A stretch of DNA of 64,000 nucleotides from Echinicola jeungdonensis (GCF_030409905.1 NZ_JAUFQT010000002.1:744001-808000); one strand, 5' to 3'; counted from the stretch's first letter, positions 28,407 through 37,133 are shown. Notes: a model not told the origin generated them from the letters alone. Translations and numbers: made by a program.

Positions 28407-28751
28407 TCAGTCTTTTTCAAGCAAATTGACTCCCAACAATGAATTAATGATTGACAATATTAAACTGAAAAAAAGTGCCCACCAAAAACCATTGACCTCA
28501 AAACCAGGCATGATTTCCGCAGCTAGTAAAATGATAAAAGCATTAATGACCAATAAAAAAAGACCTAAAGTCAAAAGCGTGATGGGGATGGTCAATAAAA
28601 TTAACAATGGTTTAATGGTAACATTTAATAAACTCAACAAAACTGCTATAATTATTGCGATGAAAAAATTGTCGACAGAAACTCCTGGTAAAAGGTAGCT
28701 TGAAATAATGACTGCCAATCCAGCCACAACAAGTTGGATAATGATTTTCAT
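28407..28751 (-). CDS. Phage-holin-family (superfamily IV) membrane protein
   Basis: The 114-residue, very hydrophobic protein has four membrane helices, with the family signature near the centre (LNVTIKPLLILLTIPITLLTLGLFLLVINAF) and ending SLILSIINSLLGV. It matches the PF04020-type 'phage holin family' proteins that are chromosomal in most bacteria and not necessarily phage genes. No phage genes are near, so a lysis role is not indicated. Role unknown. Confidence 0.82.
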   Translation of the reverse strand: MKIIIQLVVAGLAVIISSYLLPGVSVDNFFIAIIIAVLLSLLNVTIKPLLILLTIPITLLTLGLFLLVINAFIILLAAEIMPGFEVNGFWWALFFSLILSIINSLLGVNLLEKD

Positions 28752-29044
28752 ATAAATTTATTTGAACTAAAATTTTAAATTAGGAAAAATAATCTGATAT
28801 TTTTCAATCAAATTAAATTTAGTGAGGACCTTCTATTTTACCGGCCCAGACAGGAAATTAACCATTCAATTCCCGATTTTTAGTAAAACTTCAATCTTTT
28901 TTTTCCTCCCCAATAAACCCCGATCTGGGATTTAAAACCTGGAATTCGACCTTGTTTTCCAAATCATTCCTGCAAAAAACATGAATAATATCATAAAATT
29001 AAAAAATAATGAAAATACGTATTACTTTTATGGCTTTTTAAAAG
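28752..29044. other. Intergenic region upstream of the desaturase
   Basis: About 290 bp without open frames separates the divergent holin-family and desaturase genes. No repeat or terminator was recognised. It must hold promoters for both. Confidence 0.5.
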
Positions 29045-29052
29045 TATCTTTG
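29045..29052 (+). promoter_or_regulatory. Candidate -7 promoter element
   Basis: TATCTTTG matches the Bacteroidota -7 consensus TAnnTTTG and lies 27 bp before the desaturase GTG start. No clear -33 TTG partner is visible at the right distance, so this is a suggestion only. Confidence 0.35.
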
Positions 29053-29078
29053 TAGCATTAATCAATAAAAAACAATAA

Positions 29079-29828
29079 GTGATCTTAATAATTTTCTTTC
29101 TACTGCACTGGTATTTCTCTTTGTTTTGCCAAAGCTTTTTCCTTCACCGCTATGCGGCTCATCAAATGTTTTTGATGAATAAATTCTGGGAAAAGTTTTT
29201 CTATCTTTTCACTTGGATATGCCAGGGAAGTTCCTATTTATCCCCGAGGGCCTATGCCATTCTCCATAGAATGCACCATGCCTACAGTGATACTCCAAAG
29301 GATCCTCATAGCCCCCATCATACGGAAAATCTGTTTACAATGATGTGGAAAACCAAAAACATATATAATGACTATTTTTCCTTTAGGCTAAAGCCCGAAG
29401 AAAGGTTTTCCAAGGATGTTCCGGATTGGAAAAAATTTGACCTTATGGCAGACTCCATGGTTGTAAGGGTTGCTTGGGGAGTTTTATATGTAGCTATTTA
29501 TGTTTTAAGCATAAGTGTATTTGAGCTGGCAGGTACGCATTGGTGGATGTACTTCCTCCTTCCTATACATTTTATGATGGGACCAGTTCACGGAGCAATT
29601 GTAAACTGGAGTGGTCATAAATATGGATATGCCAATTTTGATAACAATGACCACAGTAAAAACAGTTTGTTGATGGATATTTTAATGTTGGGTGAATTGT
29701 TCCAAAACAACCACCATAAATTACCCAACCGTCCCAACTTTGCAGTAAAATGGTACGAATTTGACCCTACCTACCCCATTGTGAAATTGCTGCATATGAC
29801 AAGGATAATAAAATTAAGAACAGCATAA
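29079..29828 (+). CDS. Fatty-acid desaturase (acyl-CoA/phospholipid type)
   Basis: The 249-residue membrane enzyme has the three His boxes of this diiron family: HRYAAH near residue 24, HRMHH in the middle and NNHH near the C-terminus. Four hydrophobic segments flank them. It puts a double bond into acyl chains, usually to keep membranes fluid in the cold. The start must be GTG at 29079: a stop codon precedes it in frame and the first ATG would remove the first His box. The gene ends at an intrinsic terminator and appears monocistronic. Confidence 0.92.
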   Translation: MILIIFFLLHWYFSLFCQSFFLHRYAAHQMFLMNKFWEKFFYLFTWICQGSSYLSPRAYAILHRMHHAYSDTPKDPHSPHHTENLFTMMWKTKNIYNDYFSFRLKPEERFSKDVPDWKKFDLMADSMVVRVAWGVLYVAIYVLSISVFELAGTHWWMYFLLPIHFMMGPVHGAIVNWSGHKYGYANFDNNDHSKNSLLMDILMLGELFQNNHHKLPNRPNFAVKWYEFDPTYPIVKLLHMTRIIKLRTA

Positions 29829-29833
29829 ATTTT

Positions 29834-29862
29834 AAAGCCGCATTGAATTGCGGCTTTTTTTT
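29834..29862 (+). terminator. Terminator after the desaturase
   Basis: The 9-bp stem AAAGCCGCA/TGCGGCTTT with a 6-nt loop is followed by five more T residues. Confidence 0.92.
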
Positions 29863-30102
29863 GACTAAAACACTTTTTACAAAATCCTTATTGAACAGGT
29901 CTTGTTCATTAAATGTGATCGAAGAAAAATAATAAAGGCCAAATCCCAAACCAAAGTCCCCAAATCCATTCCCAAATTTTAGGCGTTATTTTCCTTTCCT
30001 GTATTGTAGGGAAGCTTTCAATTCCTACCTTTTATTTGCTCCTATATCCACTTGATTATATAAAACTAAATGATTAAGTTGATAAAAAAACAGCTTAATC
30101 AC

Positions 30103-30471
30103 ATGAGAGAATTAACCAAAGCCGAAGAACAAGTCATGCAAATTCTTTGGGAAATCGAGGAAGGATTTGTGAAAGAAATTCTTGAAAAGATGCCCTCCCC
30201 AAAACCTGCCTACAATACCGTTTCGACCATTATCAGGATTTTGGAGAGAAAGGGATTTGTCAAGCATAAAGCCTATGGAAAATCACACAAATATTTCCCC
30301 ATAGTTTCCAAAGATCAATACAGAAGTTTTTCTATTAAAAACCTCTTGTCAGGTTACTTTGGTGGATCCTTTTCCAAATTAGCTTCCTTTTTTGCCAAAG
30401 ATGAAAAACTGGACATCAAGGATCTTGAAAAATTGATGAAAGAGGTCAAAGATGATGTAAAATCAGGTTAA
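30103..30471 (+). CDS. BlaI/MecI/CopY-family repressor
   Basis: The 122-residue protein, from the ATG at 30103, has the BlaI winged helix: LTKAEEQVMQILWEIEEGFVKEILEKM, the recognition helix PAYNTVSTIIRILERKGFVKHKAYGKSHKYFP, and a dimerisation tail. An upstream start at 30070 would add 11 basic residues; the inner ATG gives the family length. These repressors are cleaved or inactivated through a partner M56 sensor peptidase. Here that partner follows directly (TAATG stop/start overlap) but is broken by an IS element and indels. The repressor has therefore lost its sensor and may repress permanently. Confidence 0.9.
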   Translation: MRELTKAEEQVMQILWEIEEGFVKEILEKMPSPKPAYNTVSTIIRILERKGFVKHKAYGKSHKYFPIVSKDQYRSFSIKNLLSGYFGGSFSKLASFFAKDEKLDIKDLEKLMKEVKDDVKSG

Positions 30472-30544
30472 TGACACATTGGTTTGATTACATTTGGCAG
30501 AGCACCTTCTGCCTATTATTTTTTTATGGTTTTACTGGGTTTTC
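30471..30544 (+). pseudogene. 5' fragment of BlaR1-like M56 peptidase gene
   Basis: The frame starts with ATG overlapping the repressor stop and reads MTHWFDYIWQSTFCLLFFYGF, the first membrane helix of an M56/BlaR1 sensor. A one-base shortage in a T-run (GGTTTTAC where GGTTTTTAC would keep the frame) already breaks it, and the IS21 element begins 14 bases later. The rest of the gene resumes at 33192. Confidence 0.9.
30538..30544. repeat. Left target-site duplication (7 bp)
   Basis: GGTTTTC stands directly before the left terminal inverted repeat and again directly after the right one (33192-33198). A 7-bp duplication is within the IS21-family range of 4-8 bp. Confidence 0.88.
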
Positions 30545-30571
30545 TGGATAATCCGGAGTAAACTGACCCCT
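30545..30571 (+). repeat. Left terminal inverted repeat (IRL)
   Basis: Begins TGGATAATCCGGAG and ends TGACCCCT. It pairs with 33165-33191 in reverse orientation with only a few mismatches. Confidence 0.92.
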
Positions 30572-30781
30572 CCGAATTAGGCAATTATTCAGGTACCAAA
30601 GTGGCTTTAAGGGCCAGAATCGCCTGTCATTCCGGCGGATGTTGACCCCCTGAAGAAAAAATTGAGCTAAATCCGGAGCAAGCTGACCCCTTTGAGGCTT
30701 AAATTCCGGAGCAAGTTGACCCCTCTATGGAATGGTTTTGGTTTTTTAGCGGACATTTTCGAAACCGCTAAGCATAATCCG

Positions 30782-32359
30782 ATGGCAGGTAAACCAAAAC
30801 CGATGAGTCAGATCAAGCAGATGATTATTTTACGGCAGCAGGGCAAGGGCATCAAAACCATAGCCCGCATGCTGGAGATGAGCAAAAACACAGTCAAGAG
30901 CTATCTTTTTAAGCTGGACAAGCTGTTGGAAAACAATAAGAAAACAGGGCTTACGACGGAGAAGCTCCTGTCCATGGAGGTACCTGAGATTGAGAAACAG
31001 TTCCTTTCAGGGGACCCTTCTTACAAAGATCCCCGGTACGAACACTTTATCTCCAACCTTGCTTATTATCAAAAAGAGCTCCAGCGCAAAGGGGTGACCA
31101 AAACTCTTTTATGGGAAGAGTACAGGCAGTCCTATCCCGATGGATACGGCCGTAGCCAGTTTTGCCACCACCTCAACCAACAGGATCTTGCCCGGGCAAA
31201 GCCATCCATGGTACTTGAGCATAAGCCTGCAGAGAAGCTGTATATAGACTTTGCAGGCAAGCCCATCGCCTACATAGACAGGGAAACCGGAGAAGAGGTC
31301 CGGTGCCAGCTGTTTGTGGCCTGCCTTCCCTATTCGGATTATGCCTTTGCCATGGCCGTGGCCTCCCAGACCATCCCGGACTTCCTATATGCCCTAAGCC
31401 GTTGTATGGAGCAGTTGGGGGGTGTGACACAGCTGTTGGTCCCCGATAACCTGAAAGCTGCAGTGAACAAAGCCGACAAGTATGAGCCAAGTATCAACCA
31501 GGCTCTTGAGGATTTTGCCAACCACTACGGCACGGCCGTAGTGCCTGCCAGGGCGAGGAAGCCGCAGGACAAGGCATTGGTAGAGAACCAGGTAAAGGTC
31601 CTTTACTCCCGGGTATATGCCAGGCTCAGGAATATGCAGTTCTTCGATATACACAGTTTAAACAGGGCCATTGGCCAAAAGGTAAAAGCCCATAACCAGA
31701 CCCGGATGCAGCAAAAGCCCTACTGCAGGGAAGAGAAGTTTCTCGCCGATGAGAAGGGCCTGTTGGGGAAACTCCCCGGGGAACGCTTCGAGCTGAGACA
31801 CTATGCCCGGCTGACCGTTGCCAAAAACAACCACATCTATCTGGCCCGGGACAACCACTATTTCAGTGTCCCCTATACACTGATAGGCCAAAGGGTAAAG
31901 GTGATCTATACACGGAGTATGCTCTATGTGTTCCATAAAGGGGAACGGGTGGCCATACACAGCAGAGGCTTCAATCAAGGGAGTTATTCCACGCTCAAAG
32001 AACACCTGTGTTCCCAGCACCAGCATTATAGGGACAGAAGTCCTGAATATTACCGCAGCAAAGCCGCCCAACACTCAAAGGTCTTGTCCAGGTACATCTC
32101 CCTGCTGTTTAAACAGGGCAAGATCCCCGAACAGCTTTACAGGACCTGTGACGGGCTGCTCGCCCTGGGCAGGAAGGTGGATAAGGAGCGACTGGAGAAA
32201 GCCTGCAATACAGCCATGGAGTACAAAGTATACTCCTATACCTTTATCAAGAACATGCTGGAAAACAATATGACAGAAGCTACAGCGGAGCCGTCTGCCA
32301 GGGAACTTCCTGAACACGGGAATGTCAGGGGAAAAACATATTATGACCAATATCAATAA
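30782..32359 (+). CDS. istA: IS21-family transposase IstA
   Basis: The 525-residue transposase (from ATG at 30782; MAGKPKPMSQIKQ) has an N-terminal helix-turn-helix (GKGIKTIARMLEMSKNTVKSYL). The rve-type catalytic core carries the DDE triad: KLYIDFAGKP (D), LLVPDNLKAAV (D) and DKALVENQVKVLYSR (E). A Mu-transposase C-terminal region follows. A longer reading from 30692 would cover the third terminal repeat and is less likely. istB follows after 18 bp. All catalytic residues are present, so it may be active. Confidence 0.95.
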   Translation: MAGKPKPMSQIKQMIILRQQGKGIKTIARMLEMSKNTVKSYLFKLDKLLENNKKTGLTTEKLLSMEVPEIEKQFLSGDPSYKDPRYEHFISNLAYYQKELQRKGVTKTLLWEEYRQSYPDGYGRSQFCHHLNQQDLARAKPSMVLEHKPAEKLYIDFAGKPIAYIDRETGEEVRCQLFVACLPYSDYAFAMAVASQTIPDFLYALSRCMEQLGGVTQLLVPDNLKAAVNKADKYEPSINQALEDFANHYGTAVVPARARKPQDKALVENQVKVLYSRVYARLRNMQFFDIHSLNRAIGQKVKAHNQTRMQQKPYCREEKFLADEKGLLGKLPGERFELRHYARLTVAKNNHIYLARDNHYFSVPYTLIGQRVKVIYTRSMLYVFHKGERVAIHSRGFNQGSYSTLKEHLCSQHQHYRDRSPEYYRSKAAQHSKVLSRYISLLFKQGKIPEQLYRTCDGLLALGRKVDKERLEKACNTAMEYKVYSYTFIKNMLENNMTEATAEPSARELPEHGNVRGKTYYDQYQ

Positions 32360-32377
32360 CTTAAACTTTAAACAACT

Positions 32378-33100
32378 ATGCCCAATCCGATCGAAACACA
32401 ACTTATCAAACTCAGGCTCCACGGCATGCGCCAAACATGGACAACGCTACAGGAGACCCGTAAAAACCAAAGCCTCTCCCTTGCCGAAGGACTTGAGCTT
32501 ATGTTACAGGCAGAAGAACAGGAAAGAGACAACAGGAGGTTTAAAAGACTGGAATCCAACGCAGGGTTCCGTTACAAAGCTTCACTGGAAGAACTCTCCC
32601 TGGACAAAACCAGGGGCCTGGATGATATGCTCCTGGCAACCCTGGCAACCGGGGAATATATAACCAATGGGGATGCTGTACTTGTCACGGGGGCTACCGG
32701 CTGTGGAAAAAGTTACCTGGCCTCGGCCCTTGGCCACCAGGCCTGTGTGCATGGGAAAAAGGTCGCTTACTTCAACACCCAAAAGCTCATGATCAAAATC
32801 AAGATGGTCAGACTGGACGGCACTGCCATCAGGTTCTTTGATAAACTGGCAAAAACGGACCTGCTCATCCTCGATGACTTCGGCCTGACAAACCTGGATA
32901 AACAGCAACAGATCGATCTTATGGAGCTTATCGAAGACAGGCACGGTAAAAAATCCACTATTATTGCAAGTCAGCTCCCTGTCTCAAGCTGGTACGATGT
33001 CATAGGTGAGCCGACCATCGCAGATGCCATTCTTGACCGGTTGGTACACGCCTCCTACAGAATCGAGCTGAAAGGGGAAAGTCTCAGAAAAAAAATGTAA
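32378..33100 (+). CDS. istB: IS21-family ATPase IstB
   Basis: The 240-residue AAA+ helper protein has Walker A GATGCGKSYLASALG near residues 104-118, Walker B LLILDDFGLTNLD, and sensor residues in STIIASQLPVSSWYDVIG and ILDRLVHASYRIELKGESLR. IstB regulates and stimulates IstA-mediated transposition and target choice. It lies just downstream of istA, as in all IS21 elements. Intact. Confidence 0.95.
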   Translation: MPNPIETQLIKLRLHGMRQTWTTLQETRKNQSLSLAEGLELMLQAEEQERDNRRFKRLESNAGFRYKASLEELSLDKTRGLDDMLLATLATGEYITNGDAVLVTGATGCGKSYLASALGHQACVHGKKVAYFNTQKLMIKIKMVRLDGTAIRFFDKLAKTDLLILDDFGLTNLDKQQQIDLMELIEDRHGKKSTIIASQLPVSSWYDVIGEPTIADAILDRLVHASYRIELKGESLRKKM

Positions 33101-33164
33101 AATTGTCAGGCCATCTGATTATTAAACCAAACCTCTCCTAAAGAGGGGTCAATATGCCCGGAAC

Positions 33165-33191
33165 AGGGGTCAATATCATCCGGAATATCCA
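33165..33191 (-). repeat. Right terminal inverted repeat (IRR)
   Basis: The reverse complement begins TGGATATTCCGGATG and ends TGACCCCT, matching IRL. A further inverted copy of the binding repeat lies just inside at 33144-33163. Confidence 0.92.
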
Positions 33192-34653
33192 GGTTTTCCT
33201 TAAAAACCAAAAAGTTTTTGGTTTATCAAGGATATTTTTATTAACGGCTCCTTTAATAGCGATGGTCATACCATTGCTTGAAATCCCAGTGTCATCTGAC
33301 AAGCCAAATATTTCCCTTAAGAACAATGATTTTTTTAGAGCCCTAACCCAAACTGAAGTACGGAATGATATTATCGTCACTTATGGTCTTCCCGAATTTA
33401 CTGTGCAAAGCACAAATCTTCCCCTTCTTCTAGAATGGAAAGATTATTTAATAATTGGTTATTTATGTGTTTTGATCTTTCTTTTGGGACGTTTCTCTTG
33501 GCATACCTTACAGCTCCGACAACTAAAAGAAAAGGGATGGTATCAAACATCTTTCCAACTTAAAGGTCAATATTTTTTAATCCCAACTTTTGGAATGGCC
33601 CCTGCTTTTCCTACTTCAACAAGTTGTTTTGGGATGATACAATAAAGGTGAGTGAGCAGGAAAAAGGACAAATTCTTTCCCACGAACTAGGCCATATCCA
33701 CGAAGGTCATACCTGGGACTTATTGTTTTACCAGATTTTAACCATTTTATTCTGGTTCAATCCTGCCATTCATTCAATGCGTGCAGCTTTAATGGATGTA
33801 CACAAATTTTCTGCAGACCAATATGCACTAAATCATTTATCCGATAGCCAATCTTATTCCATACTAGTGGCCAAAATGGCTTTGGAGAAAGCTGGTATTC
33901 CAATTGGTCATCAATTTGGAAAGCCTTCTACACTAAAAAGGATTGAAATGATCAAAAAAACAGGAAACATTAATTGGCTAAAAGTTTTTGGAGTAATACC
34001 TCTTTCTATTTTCCTTTTGGCTTTGGTTTCATTAAAACCAATGGATAAAAGACCTCTCCTTTCTTATCTCTTTCATCAACCAGTCTCTATAATAAAAAAA
34101 CCAAATTTTGGCTGCACAGGATTCGGTAAAAGTTCCCGCCAAAATCAAAAGATTAAAGACACCTGTCCATTATGAATTTGTAAGTGCTTTAAGAAATGGG
34201 GTAGTGATAGCTCAGCTCGGAGAACTTCAATATGAATTTAGCCTTATAAAGGGATTATAAGAATATAAAAAAGTTTTGGAAATAATAGAGGTTTTCAAAA
34301 GTGAGCCTAAAAATGGAGCCAAATCCCATGATCATAACACATCAGGAATAATACCTCAAACAATATTCAACAATAAAACTTGGAAAAATTTCCTAAGTCA
34401 GAATCTTCATATCCCCATGGATGCAATAAAATGGGGCCAATTAGGAACTGTTGAGGTTGAATTTGTAGTGGACGAAAGGGGAAATTCTCTTCAACCCAGT
34501 ATTCTGAAATCTGGAGGTTGGGGTAGGGATGAAGAGGTCCTACGTTTGTTTACCCTTGTGGATTTTCCAAAATTCAATACCAATCAGGATATTGGAGAGG
34601 AATTGCCTACCAAAATCATTCTACCCCTAAACTTTGACCAATTTACCCAGTAA
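33192..34653 (+). pseudogene. 3' part of M56 peptidase/TonB-domain gene, with indels and a stop
   Basis: After the right target duplication the frame continues VFLKNQKVFGLSRIFLLT with further membrane helices, then the peptidase region with the zinc motif SHELGHIHEGH. It ends in a TonB C-terminal domain (GTVEVEFVVDERGNSLQPSILKSGGWGRDEEVLRLFTLVDFP). The reading frame is broken near 33610 (T-run one base short) and near 34113 (T-run one base long), and there is an in-frame TAA at 34258-34260. In intact relatives, an M56 sensor peptidase relieves the upstream BlaI-type repressor. This copy cannot be made as one protein. Confidence 0.9.
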
Positions 34654-34931
34654 GAATGGTTTCTGAATATTTATAAGGCCAAGAAAGTAAAAGATTAATT
34701 CAAATAAATTCCAGTAAAATACTTATTGGGTATTTGATTTTTTTTTATAAATAGATTTTGTTTATCGCATTTACACCAATTTTTTTTATACCTTATATGA
34801 TATTTAAAAAATAAAATCAATCATTCCTTTCATTTATCCAACATTTCAACAATTTTAAAGTTTGGCAAATTGTTAGGTTACTATTACATTTGAAATTAGA
34901 ATAATTAATTTAATCTTAACTAATTAAAGTA

Positions 34932-35036
34932 ATGGGAAAAGGTGATTTGAAGACAAAACGTGGAAAAATCCATAAGGGAACCTTTGGAGCCAGCCGTCCA
35001 AGAAAAGCCCAAAACATTAAAGTTAAATTGGCTTAG
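34932..35036 (+). CDS. 30S ribosomal protein bTHX
   Basis: A 34-codon gene encodes MGKGDLKTKRGKIHKGTFGASRP followed by RKAQNIKVKLA. The MGKGDxKTxRGKIxxGTxG block is the signature of Thx/bTHX, a small basic protein bound at the head of the 30S subunit in Thermus and found across Bacteroidota. It is too short for many gene finders. It ends with a hairpin and appears monocistronic. Confidence 0.93.
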   Translation: MGKGDLKTKRGKIHKGTFGASRPRKAQNIKVKLA

Positions 35037-35081
35037 GACGAGCAAAATAAAGAATAACTAATACTGAATAATCTCAAAATC

Positions 35082-35113
35082 AAGCACCAGGATGATACGA
35101 CTGGTGCTTTTAT
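35082..35113 (+). terminator. Terminator after bTHX
   Basis: The 9-bp stem AAGCACCAG/CTGGTGCTT (35082-35090 with 35101-35109) is followed by a short T-rich run. Confidence 0.75.
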
Positions 35114-35399
35114 TAATTTAGGGGAATTAGACCCATTGAAAGAATAATATACCCTACCCTTGAAATTGTAATATTTGCTTCCCACACCCCATAGAATTTA
35201 TGATTTAACTTTTAGGGAACTTAAATGCCTGAAATTTTCAGAAATGAACAAACCACTCCATTGAATATTTTGGACTTTCAGGTATTCCCTATTGGATTTA
35301 TAGGGAATAAAATTATCTTATTTTTTTATAAATCCCCTTTTGGAAGCTTGGATATTCAAAATAAGCGTCGTTTATTTGTGTCATCCTTTTACTTTTTAG

Positions 35400-35503
35400 A
35401 AAGTATAAGGATTTATACAGAAGAGGTGAGAGACAGGCTCATGGACCCTCTGGCAACCTGGAAAATCCAAGGTGCCAATTCCTGCCAAATGTGAATATCC
35501 TCA
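35400..35503 (+). ncRNA. SAM-I (S-box) riboswitch upstream of metX
   Basis: The core matches the S-box: AGAGGTGAGAGACAGGCTC, GACCCTCTGGCAACC, and AAGGTGCCAATTCCTGCC closing the SAM-binding pocket. Flanks GGATTTATAC and GTGAATATCC can form much of helix P1. SAM-I riboswitches bind S-adenosylmethionine and turn off methionine-synthesis genes when it is plentiful. The first downstream metabolic gene is metX, but it begins only 413 nt later, after a structured stretch and a small open frame. No classical terminator follows directly, so the mode of control (termination further down or translational) is unclear. Confidence 0.88.
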
Positions 35504-35720
35504 TTTGGAAATATAAATTCTTAAATATGAATTTTATAAAAAGGATCAAGCACACAACAAAAAATTCACTCCAAAACATTTCATTTAATTATTTCTCAAC
35601 ATTTTACCCAAAAATGTATGAAGTAATGCTGATGCCCATGCGGTTCTAACCCAGGAACCGGAATGCCTTTGGCATTTCAAGCCTTTTCCAGTTTCTAAAC
35701 AAAATATTCAAAATCAACCA
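35504..35720 (+). other. Structured leader between riboswitch and small ORF
   Basis: The 217-nt stretch contains two tandem hairpins: CGGTTC/GAACCG (35641-35646 with 35655-35660) and AATGCC/GGCATT (35662-35667 with 35671-35676). A 10-codon frame MYEVMLMPMRF ending in a stop overlaps the first. Neither hairpin is followed by a T-run. It might be part of the expression platform or the remains of a deleted gene. Confidence 0.4.
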
Positions 35721-35888
35721 ATGGAATTTCCTTACCCTTTTGAAAATATATTTCAGTTAAAAGCAAAGAACCAAATAGTAATTGAAGGGGCTTTTTATAA
35801 AATTTTACTGGAGAATGGACTAATACCCATTAATATGGCCTGTGAATTTCATAGGACCATTCAAAAAGACATCAGAGCGGAATTATAA
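35721..35888 (+). CDS. Small ORF between SAM riboswitch and metX, 55 residues
   Basis: The frame starts ATG at 35721 (MEFPYPFENIFQLKAKN) and ends TAA, 27 nt before metX. It encodes a short helical protein (IVIEGAFYKILLENGLIPINMACEFH). I recognise no family. It could be a genuine small protein co-regulated with metX, or the end of a gene lost from the operon; metY often accompanies metX. The position under the riboswitch is what makes it notable. Confidence 0.4.
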   Translation: MEFPYPFENIFQLKAKNQIVIEGAFYKILLENGLIPINMACEFHRTIQKDIRAEL

Positions 35889-35915
35889 ACCGCTTTTGAA
35901 AAAGAAAGGAAACAC

Positions 35916-36971
35916 ATGAATTTACAATCTACGTATCTTATTTCCGATATGACCCAAGAAGTATTTCACTGTGATGAAGAAGTGGTGCTTGAATCCGGGG
36001 AATCCCTTCCGGAATTCCGGATCAGCTATACCACTCAAGGTCACCTGACACCACAAAAAGATAATGTGGTGTGGATTTTACACGCCCTTACCGGGGATGC
36101 CAATGTACATGAATGGTGGAGTGGACTAGTAGGAGAAGATAAATTGTTTGACCCTACCAAAAATTTTATCGTATGTGCCAATATTTTGGGCTCCTGTTAT
36201 GGATCAACTCAACCAATGAGCATCAATCCGAAAACAGGGAAACCATATTATTATGATTTCCCCCAACTATCTACCAGGGACATGGCCATGGCTTTTGAAA
36301 AGTTGAGAGGCCATCTTGGGATCAGAAAAATAGATACGATAATAGGAGGTTCTTTGGGTGGCCAAGTAGCTTTGGAATGGGCTTACAACCTTCAGGAAAA
36401 AGTGAAAAACACTGTTATTGTTGCCTCCAATGCCAAAACTTCACCCTGGACCATAGGTTTCAACGAGGCACAGAGGATGGCCATTGAAGCAGATGGGACC
36501 TGGGGCGAAAACCATGAAGATGCTGGGAAAAAAGGTTTGGAAGCAGCCAGGGCTATTGGAATGTTGAGTTATCGGCACCACCAAACTTTTGAAGCATTTC
36601 AAAAGGATACAGAAGAAAAAACAGACAATTTTAAAATCTGCTCCTACCTCAGGTATCAGGGTCAAAAGCTGTCTAACAGGTTCAATGCTCTTTCTTATTG
36701 GACTTTATCAAAAGCAATGGATAGTCATGATTTGGGAAGAAACCGGGGAGGAACCGCCAAAGCCCTATCGGAAATAAAATCCAGGGTGTTAGCCATTGGA
36801 GTGGATACCGACCTTTTATTTACAAAAGAAGAGTCACAGTTTATTGCCAAAAATGTACCAAAAGGTTCATACAGGGAAATCAAATCGATTTATGGGCATG
36901 ATGCCTTTTTGATTGAAAATGAACAGATTAACTATATACTTAAATCATTTAATCTGGAAGACAATTCTTGA
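35916..36971 (+). CDS. metX: Homoserine O-acetyltransferase
   Basis: The 351-residue alpha/beta-hydrolase acetylates homoserine with acetyl-CoA, the first committed step of methionine synthesis. Signatures: VVWILHALTGDANVHEWW, GSCYGSTQP, the nucleophile elbow TIIGGSLGGQ with Ser near residue 146, and the His in SIYGHDAFLIE close to the end; the acid Asp lies in VLAIGVDTDLLF. An AAGAAAGGA stretch precedes the start. It is controlled by the SAM-I riboswitch upstream. No metY follows. Succinyl rather than acetyl specificity is conceivable but less likely for this length. Confidence 0.95.
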   Translation: MNLQSTYLISDMTQEVFHCDEEVVLESGESLPEFRISYTTQGHLTPQKDNVVWILHALTGDANVHEWWSGLVGEDKLFDPTKNFIVCANILGSCYGSTQPMSINPKTGKPYYYDFPQLSTRDMAMAFEKLRGHLGIRKIDTIIGGSLGGQVALEWAYNLQEKVKNTVIVASNAKTSPWTIGFNEAQRMAIEADGTWGENHEDAGKKGLEAARAIGMLSYRHHQTFEAFQKDTEEKTDNFKICSYLRYQGQKLSNRFNALSYWTLSKAMDSHDLGRNRGGTAKALSEIKSRVLAIGVDTDLLFTKEESQFIAKNVPKGSYREIKSIYGHDAFLIENEQINYILKSFNLEDNS

Positions 36972-37133
36972 AATTTCCAGAAAGCTAATAATTAATTACC
37001 TTCAATTAATGATCAAAGAGGATTATCAGTTTGATAGCTTCAAAGAGGAATTGGAGTGAGTGGATCCAAAAATTAAGGTAGAGAATAAGGATTTCAACCA
37101 TTGAAATAAGCGATGTTTTCCCTAAATTAAATT

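Larger units (their letters stand above)
30545..33191 (+). mobile_element. IS21-family insertion sequence, complete, 2,647 bp
   Basis: The element carries intact istA and istB and ends in a 27-bp imperfect inverted repeat (30545-30571 against 33165-33191). Internal copies of the transposase-binding repeat TCCGG(N8)TGACCCC recur at 30552, 30631, 30672 and 30705 on the left. On the right they lie at 33144 and 33165 in the opposite orientation. Multiple terminal repeats are typical of IS21. The base composition is clearly richer in G/C than the flanks, which suggests arrival from another lineage. It interrupts the M56-TonB gene. Intact open frames and a perfect target duplication point to a fairly recent insertion. 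Confidence 0.95.

Noticed and set aside
28407..28751. Possible prophage because of a 'phage holin family' protein
   Set aside because: No other phage gene is near, and this family is chromosomal in most bacteria.
29767..29949. 60-codon minus-strand frame after the desaturase
   Set aside because: It overlaps the desaturase 3' end and a strong terminator.
31658..32074. Minus-strand frame inside istA
   Set aside because: It is antisense of a complete transposase gene; higher GC content makes long shadow frames common.
35225..35494. Open frame of 89 codons before metX
   Set aside because: It runs into the SAM-I aptamer, has no recognisable protein and no ribosome site; the RNA explains the conservation.
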